A stretch of 56,209 nucleotides of DNA from DATAEE01 sp036257535 (lineage in GTDB: Bacteria; Acidobacteriota; Vicinamibacteria; Vicinamibacterales; 2-12-FULL-66-21). The DNA lies in contig DATAFJ010000055.1 of assembly GCA_036257535.1 (NCBI GenBank), positions 1 to 56,209 on the forward strand, read 5' to 3'. The notes under the pieces are model-generated. The model worked only from the letters and a program-made list of their open reading frames with translations, made no database searches and was not told the origin of the DNA. Made by a program: the position numbers and the translations under genes. Positions 35,010 to 43,078 of this stretch are shown in pieces (positions within the stretch are counted from its first letter, which is position 1; each line of letters begins with the position of its first letter).

Positions 35010-36017
35010 CTAGAACCCTCTGCCCTTTGCCTTGAGCCGCACTCGCATCAGATACATGTCCGCCGTGATGTACAGCGCGCGGCCGTCATCGCCGAAGGCG
35101 CAGTTGGCCGTCGCCTGACCGGTGAAGATCGTGCCGAGATGCTTGCCCTGCGGCGAGATGACGAGCACGCCGCCCGGACCGGTCGCGAAAAGATTGCCTT
35201 CCGTGTCGATCTTCAGTCCGTCCGGAAGCCCCTTGAGCGTTTTCGTCATCGCGGTCGAATCGAACAGGACGCGTGAGGCGCCGAACGTGCCGTCCGGCTT
35301 CACGTCGAACACGCGCCAGATCGCGGCCGTGGAATCGGACTGAGCGACGTACAGCAGGCGCTCGTCCGGCGAGAACGCGAGGCCGTTCGGCCGCGTCATC
35401 TCGCGCGTCAGAAGCGTGACGGCGCCGTCGCGTCCGCGACGGAAGACGCCTTGAAACGGAATCTCGCGCCCGGGATCCTCGAACTGCTTGGGCATCCCGT
35501 ACGGCGGATCCGTGAAATACATGTCGCCGTTGCTGTGAAAGACGACGTCGTTGGGGCTGTTGAAGCGCTTGCCGTCGTAGCGATCGGCGAGCGTCGAGAA
35601 TTTTGGCTGCGGGCTGGAGAGCGGCGCCTCCATCCGCGCGACGCGGCGATCGCCGTGCTGACAGAGGACGAGGCGGCCGTTGGCGTCGAGCGTCAGACCG
35701 TTCGAACCCATCTCGCCGCCGCGCGGCTCGGTTCCCGTGTAGCCCGACGGTTTGAGGTACGGCTGGGCACCGGCGCCCTCCTTCCACTTGTAGACCACGT
35801 TCTGCGGCACGTCGGAGAACAGGAGGTAGCCGCCGTCCTCTTTCACCCAGACCGGCCCTTCGCTCCAGTCGTAGCCCTCCGCAAGCGTTTCGATCTTGGC
35901 GTCCGGTGCGATCAGCTTGTCGAGCGCCGGGTCGAGCCGTTCGATGCGTGGTGTCGGGGTTTGAGGAACGAGCGCGGCGGCGAGAGGCAGGAGCATGAGT
36001 AACGGGATCAGTCTCAA
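35010..36017 (-). CDS. Exported SMP-30/gluconolactonase-family lactonase
   Basis: The 335-residue protein has a signal peptide (RLIPLLMLLPLAAALVP) and a six-bladed beta-propeller of the SMP-30/gluconolactonase group. Blade motifs include EGPVWVKEDGGYLLFSD, NGLTLDANGRLVLCQHG with the metal-site Asn, FNSPNDVVFHSNGDMYFTDPP (a metal-site Asn-Asp pair, split in description) and RPNGLAFSPDERLLYVAQSD. Start is TTG 36017, supported by GGAGGG five bases upstream. It would open sugar lactones in the periplasm and produce acids for the dehydratases in this region. It diverges from a Gfo/Idh/MocA gene across 42 bp. Confidence 0.87.
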   Translation of the reverse strand: MRLIPLLMLLPLAAALVPQTPTPRIERLDPALDKLIAPDAKIETLAEGYDWSEGPVWVKEDGGYLLFSDVPQNVVYKWKEGAGAQPYLKPSGYTGTEPRGGEMGSNGLTLDANGRLVLCQHGDRRVARMEAPLSSPQPKFSTLADRYDGKRFNSPNDVVFHSNGDMYFTDPPYGMPKQFEDPGREIPFQGVFRRGRDGAVTLLTREMTRPNGLAFSPDERLLYVAQSDSTAAIWRVFDVKPDGTFGASRVLFDSTAMTKTLKGLPDGLKIDTEGNLFATGPGGVLVISPQGKHLGTIFTGQATANCAFGDDGRALYITADMYLMRVRLKAKGRGF

Positions 36018-36059
36018 ACAGGCCCTCCAGTCGGTGGCGTTTACAGTATCCTGAGGGGC

Positions 36060-37382
36060 ATGTCCGAGCCAATTTCCCGGCGCGATTTCGTCAGGACGGC
36101 GGCCGCCGCAACCTCCTATCTCGCCTTAGACGCGCCCGGCCTGACCGCACAGTCAACCCGCAAGCGCCGCTATGCCATCGTCGGCACCGGCGATCGGGCG
36201 ACTGGAATGTGGGGCCGGCCGGTCGTGGCCGATTACGCCGACGTGCTGGAGTTCGTCGGGCTTTCGGATCCGAACCCGAAGCGCTGCGCCGCCTCCAGGG
36301 AGATGATGGGCGTCTCGTGCCCGACCTTCACCAGCTTCGACGAGATGTGCGATCGCACGAAGCCGGACCTGCTGACCGTGACGACCGTCGACGCCTTTCA
36401 CGCCGAGCACATCGTCAAGGCGCTCGATCGAGGGATCGACGTCATCACGGAAAAGCCGATGGTGATCGACGCGGCGCAGTGCCGCGCGGTGCTCGATGCC
36501 GAGAAGCGGAACAACCGCAAGATCATCGTCACGTTCAACTATCGCTACGCGCCGAAGCATAGGACGATCAAGGAAATCCTGATGGCAGGCGAGATCGGCC
36601 GCGTGATCTCGGTCGACTTCCACTGGTATCTCGATGTCTATCACGGCGCCGACTACTTCCGGCGCTGGCACCGGCTCAAGAACCGGAGCGGCAGCCTCTG
36701 GGTGCACAAGGCCACGCACCACTTCGATCTGATCAACTGGTGGCTGGCCGCGGACCCGGTGGAAGTGGCCGCGCAGGCGCGCCTCGGCGTGTACGGCAAG
36801 AACGGAGCGTTCCGCGGCGTCAACTGCCGCACCTGCCCGCACAAGTCGCAGTGCCAGTTCTACTACGACGTCATGACGAACCCGACGCGCGTGAAGCTCT
36901 ACGTGAACGCGGAGGACGTCGACGGTTACCACCGCGACGGGTGCGTATTCAAAGAGGACATCGACATCTACGACTCGATGTCGGCCGTCGTGAGCTATTC
37001 GAATGGCGCGACGATGACGTATTCGGTGAATGCGTTCATGCCGTTCGAGGGGTACCGGCTCGCGTTCAACGGCGAGAAGGGCCGGCTCGAGATTCGTGAC
37101 TACGAGCGTCAGCCCTGGGAGCAGACGGAAGAGACGGAGATCCAGCTGACGAAGAACTTCGGCAAGATGCAGAAGGTCCCGATCAAGCAGGAGACGACCG
37201 GCGGCCACGGCGGCGGCGACACGCGACTCCGCGATCTGATCTTCCGGAAGTCCGACGCGCCCGAGCACATGAAGCTGCCCGACTCGCGCGCCGGCGCGAT
37301 GTCCTGTCTGACCGGCATCGCCGCGCGCACGAGCGTCGAAGAGAAGCGGCCCGTGAAGATCTCCGAGCTCGTCTCGATCTAG
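36060..37382 (+). CDS. Tat-exported Gfo/Idh/MocA oxidoreductase with Cys-rich insert
   Basis: The 440-residue protein starts with a twin-arginine signal (SRRDFVRTAAAATSYLAL) and a Rossmann domain (RRYAIVGTGDRATGMWG). The EKPMVID motif lies near residue 138 and HKATHHFDLINWWL follows. Unlike its paralogs it carries NCRTCPHKSQCQFYY near residues 260-274 and a further Cys in DGCVFKEDIDIYD, a CxxCxxxxxC pattern suggestive of a metal site. It is preceded by GAGGGGC. It probably oxidises a sugar or lactone in the periplasm with the divergent SMP-30 lactonase. Its stop overlaps the convergent NTF2-like gene end. Confidence 0.87.
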   Translation: MSEPISRRDFVRTAAAATSYLALDAPGLTAQSTRKRRYAIVGTGDRATGMWGRPVVADYADVLEFVGLSDPNPKRCAASREMMGVSCPTFTSFDEMCDRTKPDLLTVTTVDAFHAEHIVKALDRGIDVITEKPMVIDAAQCRAVLDAEKRNNRKIIVTFNYRYAPKHRTIKEILMAGEIGRVISVDFHWYLDVYHGADYFRRWHRLKNRSGSLWVHKATHHFDLINWWLAADPVEVAAQARLGVYGKNGAFRGVNCRTCPHKSQCQFYYDVMTNPTRVKLYVNAEDVDGYHRDGCVFKEDIDIYDSMSAVVSYSNGATMTYSVNAFMPFEGYRLAFNGEKGRLEIRDYERQPWEQTEETEIQLTKNFGKMQKVPIKQETTGGHGGGDTRLRDLIFRKSDAPEHMKLPDSRAGAMSCLTGIAARTSVEEKRPVKISELVSI

Positions 37383-37804
37383 CTCGTAGTGATCGCCGGC
37401 TGTGTCAATGACCAGTGGGTGTGGAAGATTCGCCACCGCCCATCGGTCTCGCGGTACACCTCCGTCGCATTCCAGCGGGCCAGCACCGTCTCCTCGTCGC
37501 CGCCTGAGAGCTTGCCATAGTTCACGAGGTTGAAGGTGAGCACGGCAGTGCGGCCTTCAACATGCACGACCGGATTAATCATGTCGTAGCGTGGTTCCGT
37601 GAATGGCAGCTTCACGCCTCGCATCGCCGCCAGCGCCGCATGCAATTCATCGAGTCCATCAACTCGCTTCTCTCGAAATGGATCGAAGTACGTCGCGTCC
37701 CTGGCGTACAGACTGAGATAGCCGTCTGGATCTGCTCGAACCCAGCGATCGAGCGCCGACCGCTCCAGCGAAACGATGTGCTCTGCAGCCTTTCTCGAAA
37801 GCAA
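37379..37804 (-). CDS. NTF2-like (SnoaL/DUF4440-type) protein
   Basis: From TTG 37804 the product is about 141 residues and folds as an NTF2-like alpha+beta barrel: SLERSALDRWVRADPDGYLSLYARDATYFDP near the start, MRGVKLPFTEPRYDMINPVVHV in the middle, and RWNATEVYRETDGRWRIFHTHWS at the end. No ATG is available; GGGA nine bases before the TTG supports that start, and the long upstream open frame is antisense-shifted inside the PP2C gene. Such proteins are small ligand-binding or calcium/CaMKII-association-like domains with diverse roles; none can be assigned. Confidence 0.75.
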   Translation of the reverse strand: MLSRKAAEHIVSLERSALDRWVRADPDGYLSLYARDATYFDPFREKRVDGLDELHAALAAMRGVKLPFTEPRYDMINPVVHVEGRTAVLTFNLVNYGKLSGGDEETVLARWNATEVYRETDGRWRIFHTHWSLTQPAITTS

Positions 37805-37899
37805 GATCGCTGGTCCCGATGTTCGTCGGATTTGCCGCGCTGACGGCGGCGTGGCTCCGCGTGGCGGCCGGCATGGGACGCAGCATGGCCGGCAGGTGA

Positions 37900-40461
37900 C
37901 TACTGCCCCTTTGCAATAACGAGCGTCAGGTCGTCTTCCTGCACGGTGCCGGTGAACTGCGTGACCGCGTCGATGATCGTCTTCAGAAGCGCCGAAGCGG
38001 CGAGCTGCCGGTTTCTGCGTACCCACTCCACCAGCCGCTCCTCGCCGAAAAATTCTCCTGCATCGTCGATGGCATCGGTGATGCCGTCGGTGTACAGCAC
38101 GAGCGTGTCGCCTGGTCCGATCACGAGATCCGCGAGCTCGCAGCTCCATCGATCGAACAGGCCGACGACGGGGGCCGTGGGCGGCAGCCATTCGACGGCG
38201 CCGTCCGCGCGCATCACGAGCGGCGGGTTGTGGCCGCAGTTGGCGTAGCGGAGACGCCGTGAGCCCTCCTCGTAACGCCCCAGGAACAGCGTCGCGTAGC
38301 GCGACGACGGGCTGGCGTCGAAGAGATAATCGTTCAGCGAGTGAAGAAACGCGGGATCGTCGCGTGCCACGGCATAGCTGCTGCGCACATACGCCTGCAG
38401 GTTCGCCATGAGGAGCGCCGCCGAGATGCCTTTGCCGGAGATGTCGGCGAGGACGATGCCGAGCCGGCCCTCGCCGAGGTCGAGGAAGTCGTAATAGTCG
38501 CCGCCGACGGAGCGCGCCTGGAGGCATGCGCCGGCGCATTCGAGGGTGGTCATCGTCGGCGGCCGCCGCGGCAGCAGGCCGCGCTGGACTTCCTTGGCGA
38601 TCTCGAGCTCGCGCGCGCTGCGGCGCTCGACTTCCATTCGCTCGGCAATCCGCTCCGCGAGCGAGATGCTGTCGAGCGCAAGACCCGCCTGGTTGCAGAC
38701 GGTCGCAAGCAGCCGGCGATCCTCGTTCGAGTACGGCTCTTCCGACAGTCGAGGCCCGAGCGCGAGAAGTCCGGCGATGCGCTCGTCGCGGCCGAGCATC
38801 GGCGAGACGCACTCGGCCTGAAGCGCCGCCAGCGCCCCGAAGCTCCGTGCGCGATCGCCGTTCCGTCCCTGGACGACAGGGCCGCCCTCGAGAGCGAGGA
38901 CGTCGAGGTCGGGCGAGTTCCGCGGCAGCCGCCGCAGTCCCGGCGCCGGTTCGCCGTGGAACGTCTCGAGGCTGTCGCCGTCGCGCTCGAGGTAGATGGT
39001 GAGCGACGTCGGGTGCAGCGCCTCGTCGATCGACTGCGCCAGCGCCGCCGCAAGCTCTTCGCGCCCGGCCGCGCGGCCGGCGCGCATGGCCAGGTCCTCG
39101 AGAATCCTTCGCGCGTCGTACGCATTCCGGAAGAAGGCGCGGTCGATGCGCTCCGTGAACCGGCGGTGAAGCCGCGATCCGCCCCACGCCAGCGCGACGC
39201 CGAGCCCCGCGCCCGCGACGAGCCCGATCGGACCGGCCGACTGCCATCGAGCGGGCAGGACGAGCGGCAGCTCGATCGCCAGGAAGATCGTCGCCGCGGC
39301 GCTCAGCAGGAACAGCAGCACCACGAAGCCGCGCTGGACGAGGAGGTACCGCGCGCTCCGCTTCAGCAGGACCGGGATCTCGAGCACGCGATAGCGGACA
39401 ACGGCGTACGCGAACGACAGCGGGATGAGGAAGAGCGCGAGGACAGTTGGTGCCCAGATCCAGAACGCGGGTCCCTCGTACGGATCGATCTTCCAGATGG
39501 CCGATACCGTCAGGCGGATTGAGATCGGCGTGAGGCCCGCGATCGTTCCCCAGACGATGACGCGCGTTCTGCGGCGTGCTTCCGCCGTCGGCGCGCGCAA
39601 GTCGTTCATCACGAGCGACGCGAGGCCGAGTCCGGTAGCGGCCAGGAAGTAGACCAGCATCAGGGCGCCGTAGGCCGACATCGCGGGCGGTGCGAGCATC
39701 CGTCGGAGCGGCGCCATGCTGCCGGCCCGCCACACGGGAATGCTCAGCGCCGCCACGATGACCAGGGCGGATGCCAGGAGCGCGTGCTTGAGCCATGGCA
39801 CGCGCCGATCGATGGGCGACCGGACAGGAAAGACCGCAAGGAACGCATACGTCGCGGCGGGGACGACGCCGCCGAGGAGGCTGAAACTCAAGACGAAGCT
39901 GCGTAACGACGGATGAAGGCGCTCGGCCTCGACGGGTGCCGCGGCAATGAGACTGAAGAAAAGCAGCGCCAGCAGCCACGCCGTAAGGTCCTGCGGGCGC
40001 TGTAGCAGCACGAATCCCGCCACGAGGAAGAATGCGAGCGGATAGAGCCGCAGCAGCGTCTCGACAGCCTTGCGCAGGGGGCGCGACGGAGGATCCGGCG
40101 GCCTCGGTTCGAGCCGCACGTCGATCGTCCGGAGCTGACCGGCGCGTTCGACCATCAGACGGACCACATCTCCAGGCCGGCCCCGCGTGACCGCGTCGTA
40201 GAAGGGATTTGGCGTATCGAGCCGGCGGCCGTTGATTTCTACGATCCGATCGTCGGGTCGCAGACCCGCACGGTCCGCCGGCGTGTTTGGCTGGACCGCC
40301 AGGAGAACGAAGTCGGCCGTCCGCGGCCGGTGCTCTGGAGTAATCCCGAGGCGGGCCTGCGCGTCCTGTCCCGCGTAGTACATCCAGCCGACGCTGTACA
40401 CACCGGCCGCCGCGACCACGATGATGGCCGCGGCAAGCGCCACGGGACGGGGAAGCATCAC
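37900..40461 (-). CDS. PDZ / multi-TM / GAF / PP2C membrane phosphatase (RsbU-like)
   Basis: The 853-residue protein has a TM helix (about 7-29), a periplasmic PDZ-like domain (about 40-115; ADRAGLRPDDRIVEINGRRL), roughly eight membrane helices (about 130-400), a GAF domain (about 440-580) and a C-terminal SpoIIE/PP2C domain. The catalytic core keeps GGDYYDFLDLGEG, ADISGKGISAALLMA and LVLYTDGITDAIDD. It should dephosphorylate an anti-anti-sigma factor in response to a membrane or periplasmic signal. No STAS antagonist or anti-sigma gene is nearby. The PDZ plus multi-helix sensor is unusual compared with the Cache-HAMP type at 25398. Confidence 0.87.
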   Translation of the reverse strand: MMLPRPVALAAAIIVVAAAGVYSVGWMYYAGQDAQARLGITPEHRPRTADFVLLAVQPNTPADRAGLRPDDRIVEINGRRLDTPNPFYDAVTRGRPGDVVRLMVERAGQLRTIDVRLEPRPPDPPSRPLRKAVETLLRLYPLAFFLVAGFVLLQRPQDLTAWLLALLFFSLIAAAPVEAERLHPSLRSFVLSFSLLGGVVPAATYAFLAVFPVRSPIDRRVPWLKHALLASALVIVAALSIPVWRAGSMAPLRRMLAPPAMSAYGALMLVYFLAATGLGLASLVMNDLRAPTAEARRRTRVIVWGTIAGLTPISIRLTVSAIWKIDPYEGPAFWIWAPTVLALFLIPLSFAYAVVRYRVLEIPVLLKRSARYLLVQRGFVVLLFLLSAAATIFLAIELPLVLPARWQSAGPIGLVAGAGLGVALAWGGSRLHRRFTERIDRAFFRNAYDARRILEDLAMRAGRAAGREELAAALAQSIDEALHPTSLTIYLERDGDSLETFHGEPAPGLRRLPRNSPDLDVLALEGGPVVQGRNGDRARSFGALAALQAECVSPMLGRDERIAGLLALGPRLSEEPYSNEDRRLLATVCNQAGLALDSISLAERIAERMEVERRSARELEIAKEVQRGLLPRRPPTMTTLECAGACLQARSVGGDYYDFLDLGEGRLGIVLADISGKGISAALLMANLQAYVRSSYAVARDDPAFLHSLNDYLFDASPSSRYATLFLGRYEEGSRRLRYANCGHNPPLVMRADGAVEWLPPTAPVVGLFDRWSCELADLVIGPGDTLVLYTDGITDAIDDAGEFFGEERLVEWVRRNRQLAASALLKTIIDAVTQFTGTVQEDDLTLVIAKGQ

Positions 40462-40468
40462 GGATCTC

Positions 40469-40945
40469 TCATGGCTCGTCGGCGCTCGGACCGTAAATCT
40501 GCGGCACCTTCGCGCCCATCGGCCTCAGATACGTCGTCAACTGGCCCCGATGATGAATGAGATCGAAGAAAAAGCCCCACGCGTGCTCGAACCCGGTCGA
40601 CCTCGAAAACTCCTTGCCCTGGTACTTGAAAGGCACCTGGCGCGTCCATCCCTCGAGCGGGAGGCTCTGCATCTTTGTCGTAGCAGCGGCGTAATCCCGA
40701 TCGTACGCCGCCAGGACCTCTTTCATCGTGGCAGGAGCCGGGATGTCGGTCCAGTCGAGAAACCCCTGCGCCAGCCCTTCGCCCAGGACGATTTCCTCGC
40801 GGACGATCTGCCACGCGATATCCCGCGCGGTCCGCGACTTCCCATCGGGACGGTAGTCGGATCCCTCCGGTATTCGCTCGATCACCTTCCGCATCGCCGG
40901 CGCTTCCTTCTCCCAGAATTTCAGGAACAACGCTTTCTCGTCCAT
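40469..40945 (-). CDS. DinB-fold protein lacking one metal His
   Basis: The 158-residue DinB-like protein has DEKALFLKFWEKEAPAMRK at the start and HAWGFFFDLIHHRGQLTTYLRPMG at the C-terminus with the usual His. The first metal position falls in ARDIAWQIVREEIVL, where Gln replaces the expected His, so metal binding may be altered. A good sigma-70-type promoter lies upstream and GGAAGGAG precedes ATG 40945, so it is an independent transcript. Function unknown; third DinB gene of the window. Confidence 0.82.
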   Translation of the reverse strand: MDEKALFLKFWEKEAPAMRKVIERIPEGSDYRPDGKSRTARDIAWQIVREEIVLGEGLAQGFLDWTDIPAPATMKEVLAAYDRDYAAATTKMQSLPLEGWTRQVPFKYQGKEFSRSTGFEHAWGFFFDLIHHRGQLTTYLRPMGAKVPQIYGPSADEP

Positions 40946-40971
40946 CCTGAGCTCCTTCCGAAAAGGCCAGC

Positions 40972-41000
40972 ACTATAGGCGAATAGAAAGCGAAAGGCAA
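40972..41000 (-). promoter_or_regulatory. Promoter TTGCCT-N17-TATAGT for the DinB gene
   Basis: On the minus strand TTGCCT (41000-40995), a 17-base spacer and TATAGT (40977-40972) match sigma-70 consensus at four of six and five of six positions. A start near 40965 leaves a short leader with GGAAGGAG before ATG 40945. This is one of the clearest promoters in the window. Confidence 0.65.
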
Positions 41001-41003
41001 GCG

Positions 41004-41756
41004 TCAGACAGTGACCTGCTCGAAGCTCCGGATTACGGCATGACGGATCCCTGAATCGCTCGTGCCGGTTCCCTGCCGATCGCAGAGAAGCGTTCGCAGC
41101 CGCGCCGCCTCCGCCGCCTCCAACTCGGCGCTCACATCCGAGATGAAGAGGATGCGCGCCGGCGATATGCCGATCGTGTCAGCGATCCGGCCATAACTCG
41201 ACGATTCACGCTTCGCCCCGACGGCCGTGTCGAAGTGCCATCGCAGGAAGGGAGTCAGATCGCCCGCAGTCGAGTGCGCGAAGAGCAGCTTCTGGGCGAG
41301 CACGCTGCCAGACGAGAAGATCCCCGCACGGCGACCTGCGCCGGTCCAGCGCGCGAGCGCATCGGGGACGTCCGGGTACACCTCGCCGTGCAGCGAACCC
41401 GACCGGTATCCCTCTTCCCAGATGCGGCCTTGCAGTTCTTTGAGCCAGCGCGACTTGCGATCGCGATCGATGAGCCAGTGCACGTAAGTCGCGGCGGACG
41501 TCAGCCCCACGCCAGCTGAGTCGTCGCGCCAATCCGGTGGCGACTCCCCCGCCGCGGCATCGGCGCGATGCTCCTCTCGCAAACCGGCGAGCGCAGCGTT
41601 GACGGCCGGATCTCCAGCAGATGCCTCGAGGAATCCGCGAACCCGCTCGCGCGCGTACGAGAACAGCGTCCTGTGGACGAACTCGATCGGCGTCGTCGTC
41701 CCCTCGATGTCGAGGAGGACGACGTCGATGGCAGCAGCCGCCAGGCTGAAGGTCAC
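41004..41756 (-). CDS. mtnC: Acireductone synthase (enolase-phosphatase E1)
   Basis: HAD-family enzyme of methionine salvage that enolises and dephosphorylates 2,3-diketo-5-methylthiopentyl-1-phosphate to acireductone. The 250-residue sequence has the diagnostic DIEGTTTPIEFVH motif (about 16-28, nucleophile Asp), YRSGSLHGEVYPDVP, IFSSGSVLAQKLLFAHS and the ILFISDVSAELEAA acidic motif. GTG 41756 overlaps the mtnD stop (GTGA). It is the last gene of the mtnB-mtnD-mtnC unit. Confidence 0.93.
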   Translation of the reverse strand: MTFSLAAAAIDVVLLDIEGTTTPIEFVHRTLFSYARERVRGFLEASAGDPAVNAALAGLREEHRADAAAGESPPDWRDDSAGVGLTSAATYVHWLIDRDRKSRWLKELQGRIWEEGYRSGSLHGEVYPDVPDALARWTGAGRRAGIFSSGSVLAQKLLFAHSTAGDLTPFLRWHFDTAVGAKRESSSYGRIADTIGISPARILFISDVSAELEAAEAARLRTLLCDRQGTGTSDSGIRHAVIRSFEQVTV

Positions 41757-42322
41757 GCGCGCGAGGATTCGGTGCTGGTGACGTAGCTCGGGCCGAAGCA
41801 GACCGGCTGGAAGCCGCGATCGACGCCGCTGTCGGTGTAGCGCGGCGTCCAGCCCGAGGTGTCCTGGAACAGCCGGATCGCGCGGATGCGGCGCTCGGCG
41901 CAGAGATCGAACCAGTGATGCGTGCCGCGCGGCACGCGAATGAGATCTCCAGGCTCGACCTCGATCGCGAACACCGGACCGATCCGCGGGTGAATGTGGA
42001 ACAGCCCGCGGCCGGCGATGATGAACCGGACTTCGTCCTCGTCGTGGAAGTGCTCGCGGTTGAACTTCGCGAGCATCGCGTCCAGGTTCGGCGTATCGGC
42101 CTTCACGTCGATCACGTCCGCGGTGACATACCCACCGCGCTGTTTCAGCGCCTCGACTTCGTCGCCGTAGGCGGCGAGCACGGCCTCGGCCGGCGCGTCG
42201 GCAGCCACGTCGTGCTTCGGCGTCCAGCGCTCATAGTCGATGCCGCATGCGGCGAGGTACGCAGCCACTTCCGGCTGCTCGCTGATCGTGCGGTTTTCTT
42301 CCGGAATCTTCACAGTCGCCAT
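41753..42322 (-). CDS. mtnD: Acireductone dioxygenase
   Basis: The 189-residue cupin oxidises acireductone to the methionine precursor 4-methylthio-2-oxobutanoate (Fe form). The cupin metal motif HFHDEDEVRFIIAGRGLFHIH (two His, Glu; residues about 93-113) and the distal VPRGTHHWFDL His are intact. AGGAG lies nine bases before ATG 42322. The gene is placed between mtnB and mtnC, the standard order of consecutive reactions. Confidence 0.93.
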   Translation of the reverse strand: MATVKIPEENRTISEQPEVAAYLAACGIDYERWTPKHDVAADAPAEAVLAAYGDEVEALKQRGGYVTADVIDVKADTPNLDAMLAKFNREHFHDEDEVRFIIAGRGLFHIHPRIGPVFAIEVEPGDLIRVPRGTHHWFDLCAERRIRAIRLFQDTSGWTPRYTDSGVDRGFQPVCFGPSYVTSTESSRA

Positions 42323-42334
42323 GGTTCGGCGCTC

Positions 42335-42991
42335 CTATGTTTCTAGAGCCGCGCGTCCGGCGGCACGCCGGCACGCGAGCGTCTGGCCGATGGTCTCGAA
42401 CAGAAACTCGAAAATCTCGACGTGGCGGATCGCTTCCTCCGCATCCTCGCCCCAGGTGTAGAGACCATGGCGGCGGATCAGAAACCCGTGCGCGCCCGGA
42501 TGCTGCGCGAGCGCGTCGGAGACGACGCGGCCGAGGCGCGACATGTCCTGATCGTTCTCGACGATCGGCACCCATTCGCTGTGCTGATGAGTGCGCACGC
42601 CGGACAGACCCTTGAGCATTTCATAGCCCTCGATCAGGAGGCCGCCCTCGGTGGTATGCAGATCGGACAGAACCGTGCTCCAGATCGAGTGTGTGTGAAA
42701 TACCGCGCCCGCACCGCGCGCGCGGACGATCGCGAGATGAAGACCCGTTTCGGCGGATGGCCGCACGGACGTGTCGCCGGACACGACACCCTGCTCGTCC
42801 ACTTCGAGTATGCGGCTCTCCGTCAGGCTTCCCTTGAAGGCCCCGCTCGGAGTAATCGCAAGCGTCAGCGGCTGCGGTGCGACGACGACACTCAGGTTGC
42901 CGCTCGTGCCGAGCACCCAGCCGCGGCCGTCGAACCGGCGGCCGGCCTCGACCAGCTCGGCCGCAGCCTCGAGAAACTTCTGTGACTTCAT
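42335..42991 (-). CDS. mtnB: Methylthioribulose-1-phosphate dehydratase
   Basis: Class II aldolase/AraD-fold zinc enzyme that dehydrates 5-methylthioribulose-1-phosphate. ATG 42991 gives 218 residues beginning KSQKFLEAAAELVEAGRRF, matching family length; an in-frame start at 43075 would add 28 residues across a TATAAT. Motifs: GWVLGTSGNLSV (about 28-39), GAVFHTHSIWSTVLSD with zinc His pair, GFLIRRHGLYTWGEDAEEA with the third His. mtnA, the kinase or phosphorylase steps and the transaminase are not in the window. Confidence 0.92.
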   Translation of the reverse strand: MKSQKFLEAAAELVEAGRRFDGRGWVLGTSGNLSVVVAPQPLTLAITPSGAFKGSLTESRILEVDEQGVVSGDTSVRPSAETGLHLAIVRARGAGAVFHTHSIWSTVLSDLHTTEGGLLIEGYEMLKGLSGVRTHQHSEWVPIVENDQDMSRLGRVVSDALAQHPGAHGFLIRRHGLYTWGEDAEEAIRHVEIFEFLFETIGQTLACRRAAGRAALET

Positions 42992-43024
42992 TCCACGACG
43001 GATGAGGGCCCCGCCTCCCTGCAA

Positions 43025-43040
43025 CGGCTCGATTATATCG
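43025..43040 (-). promoter_or_regulatory. Possible -10 element of mtnBDC
   Basis: A perfect TATAAT (43037-43032 on the minus strand) lies 41 bases before the preferred mtnB start in very GC-rich sequence. The -35 at 17-base spacing (CGGCGC) is poor, so this may need an activator or be chance. It argues against translation from the upstream ATG at 43075. Confidence 0.35.
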
Positions 43041-43078
43041 CCCGCCAGCGCCTCGCGCCGGATCGAAAGCTTCATCCA

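Noticed and set aside
37379..39979. A very long minus-strand open frame (866 codons) covering the NTF2-like gene and much of the PP2C phosphatase
   Set aside because: Only its last 142 codons show a protein fold; the rest is an Arg/Ala/Pro-rich shadow of the phosphatase gene in another frame, as is usual at high GC.
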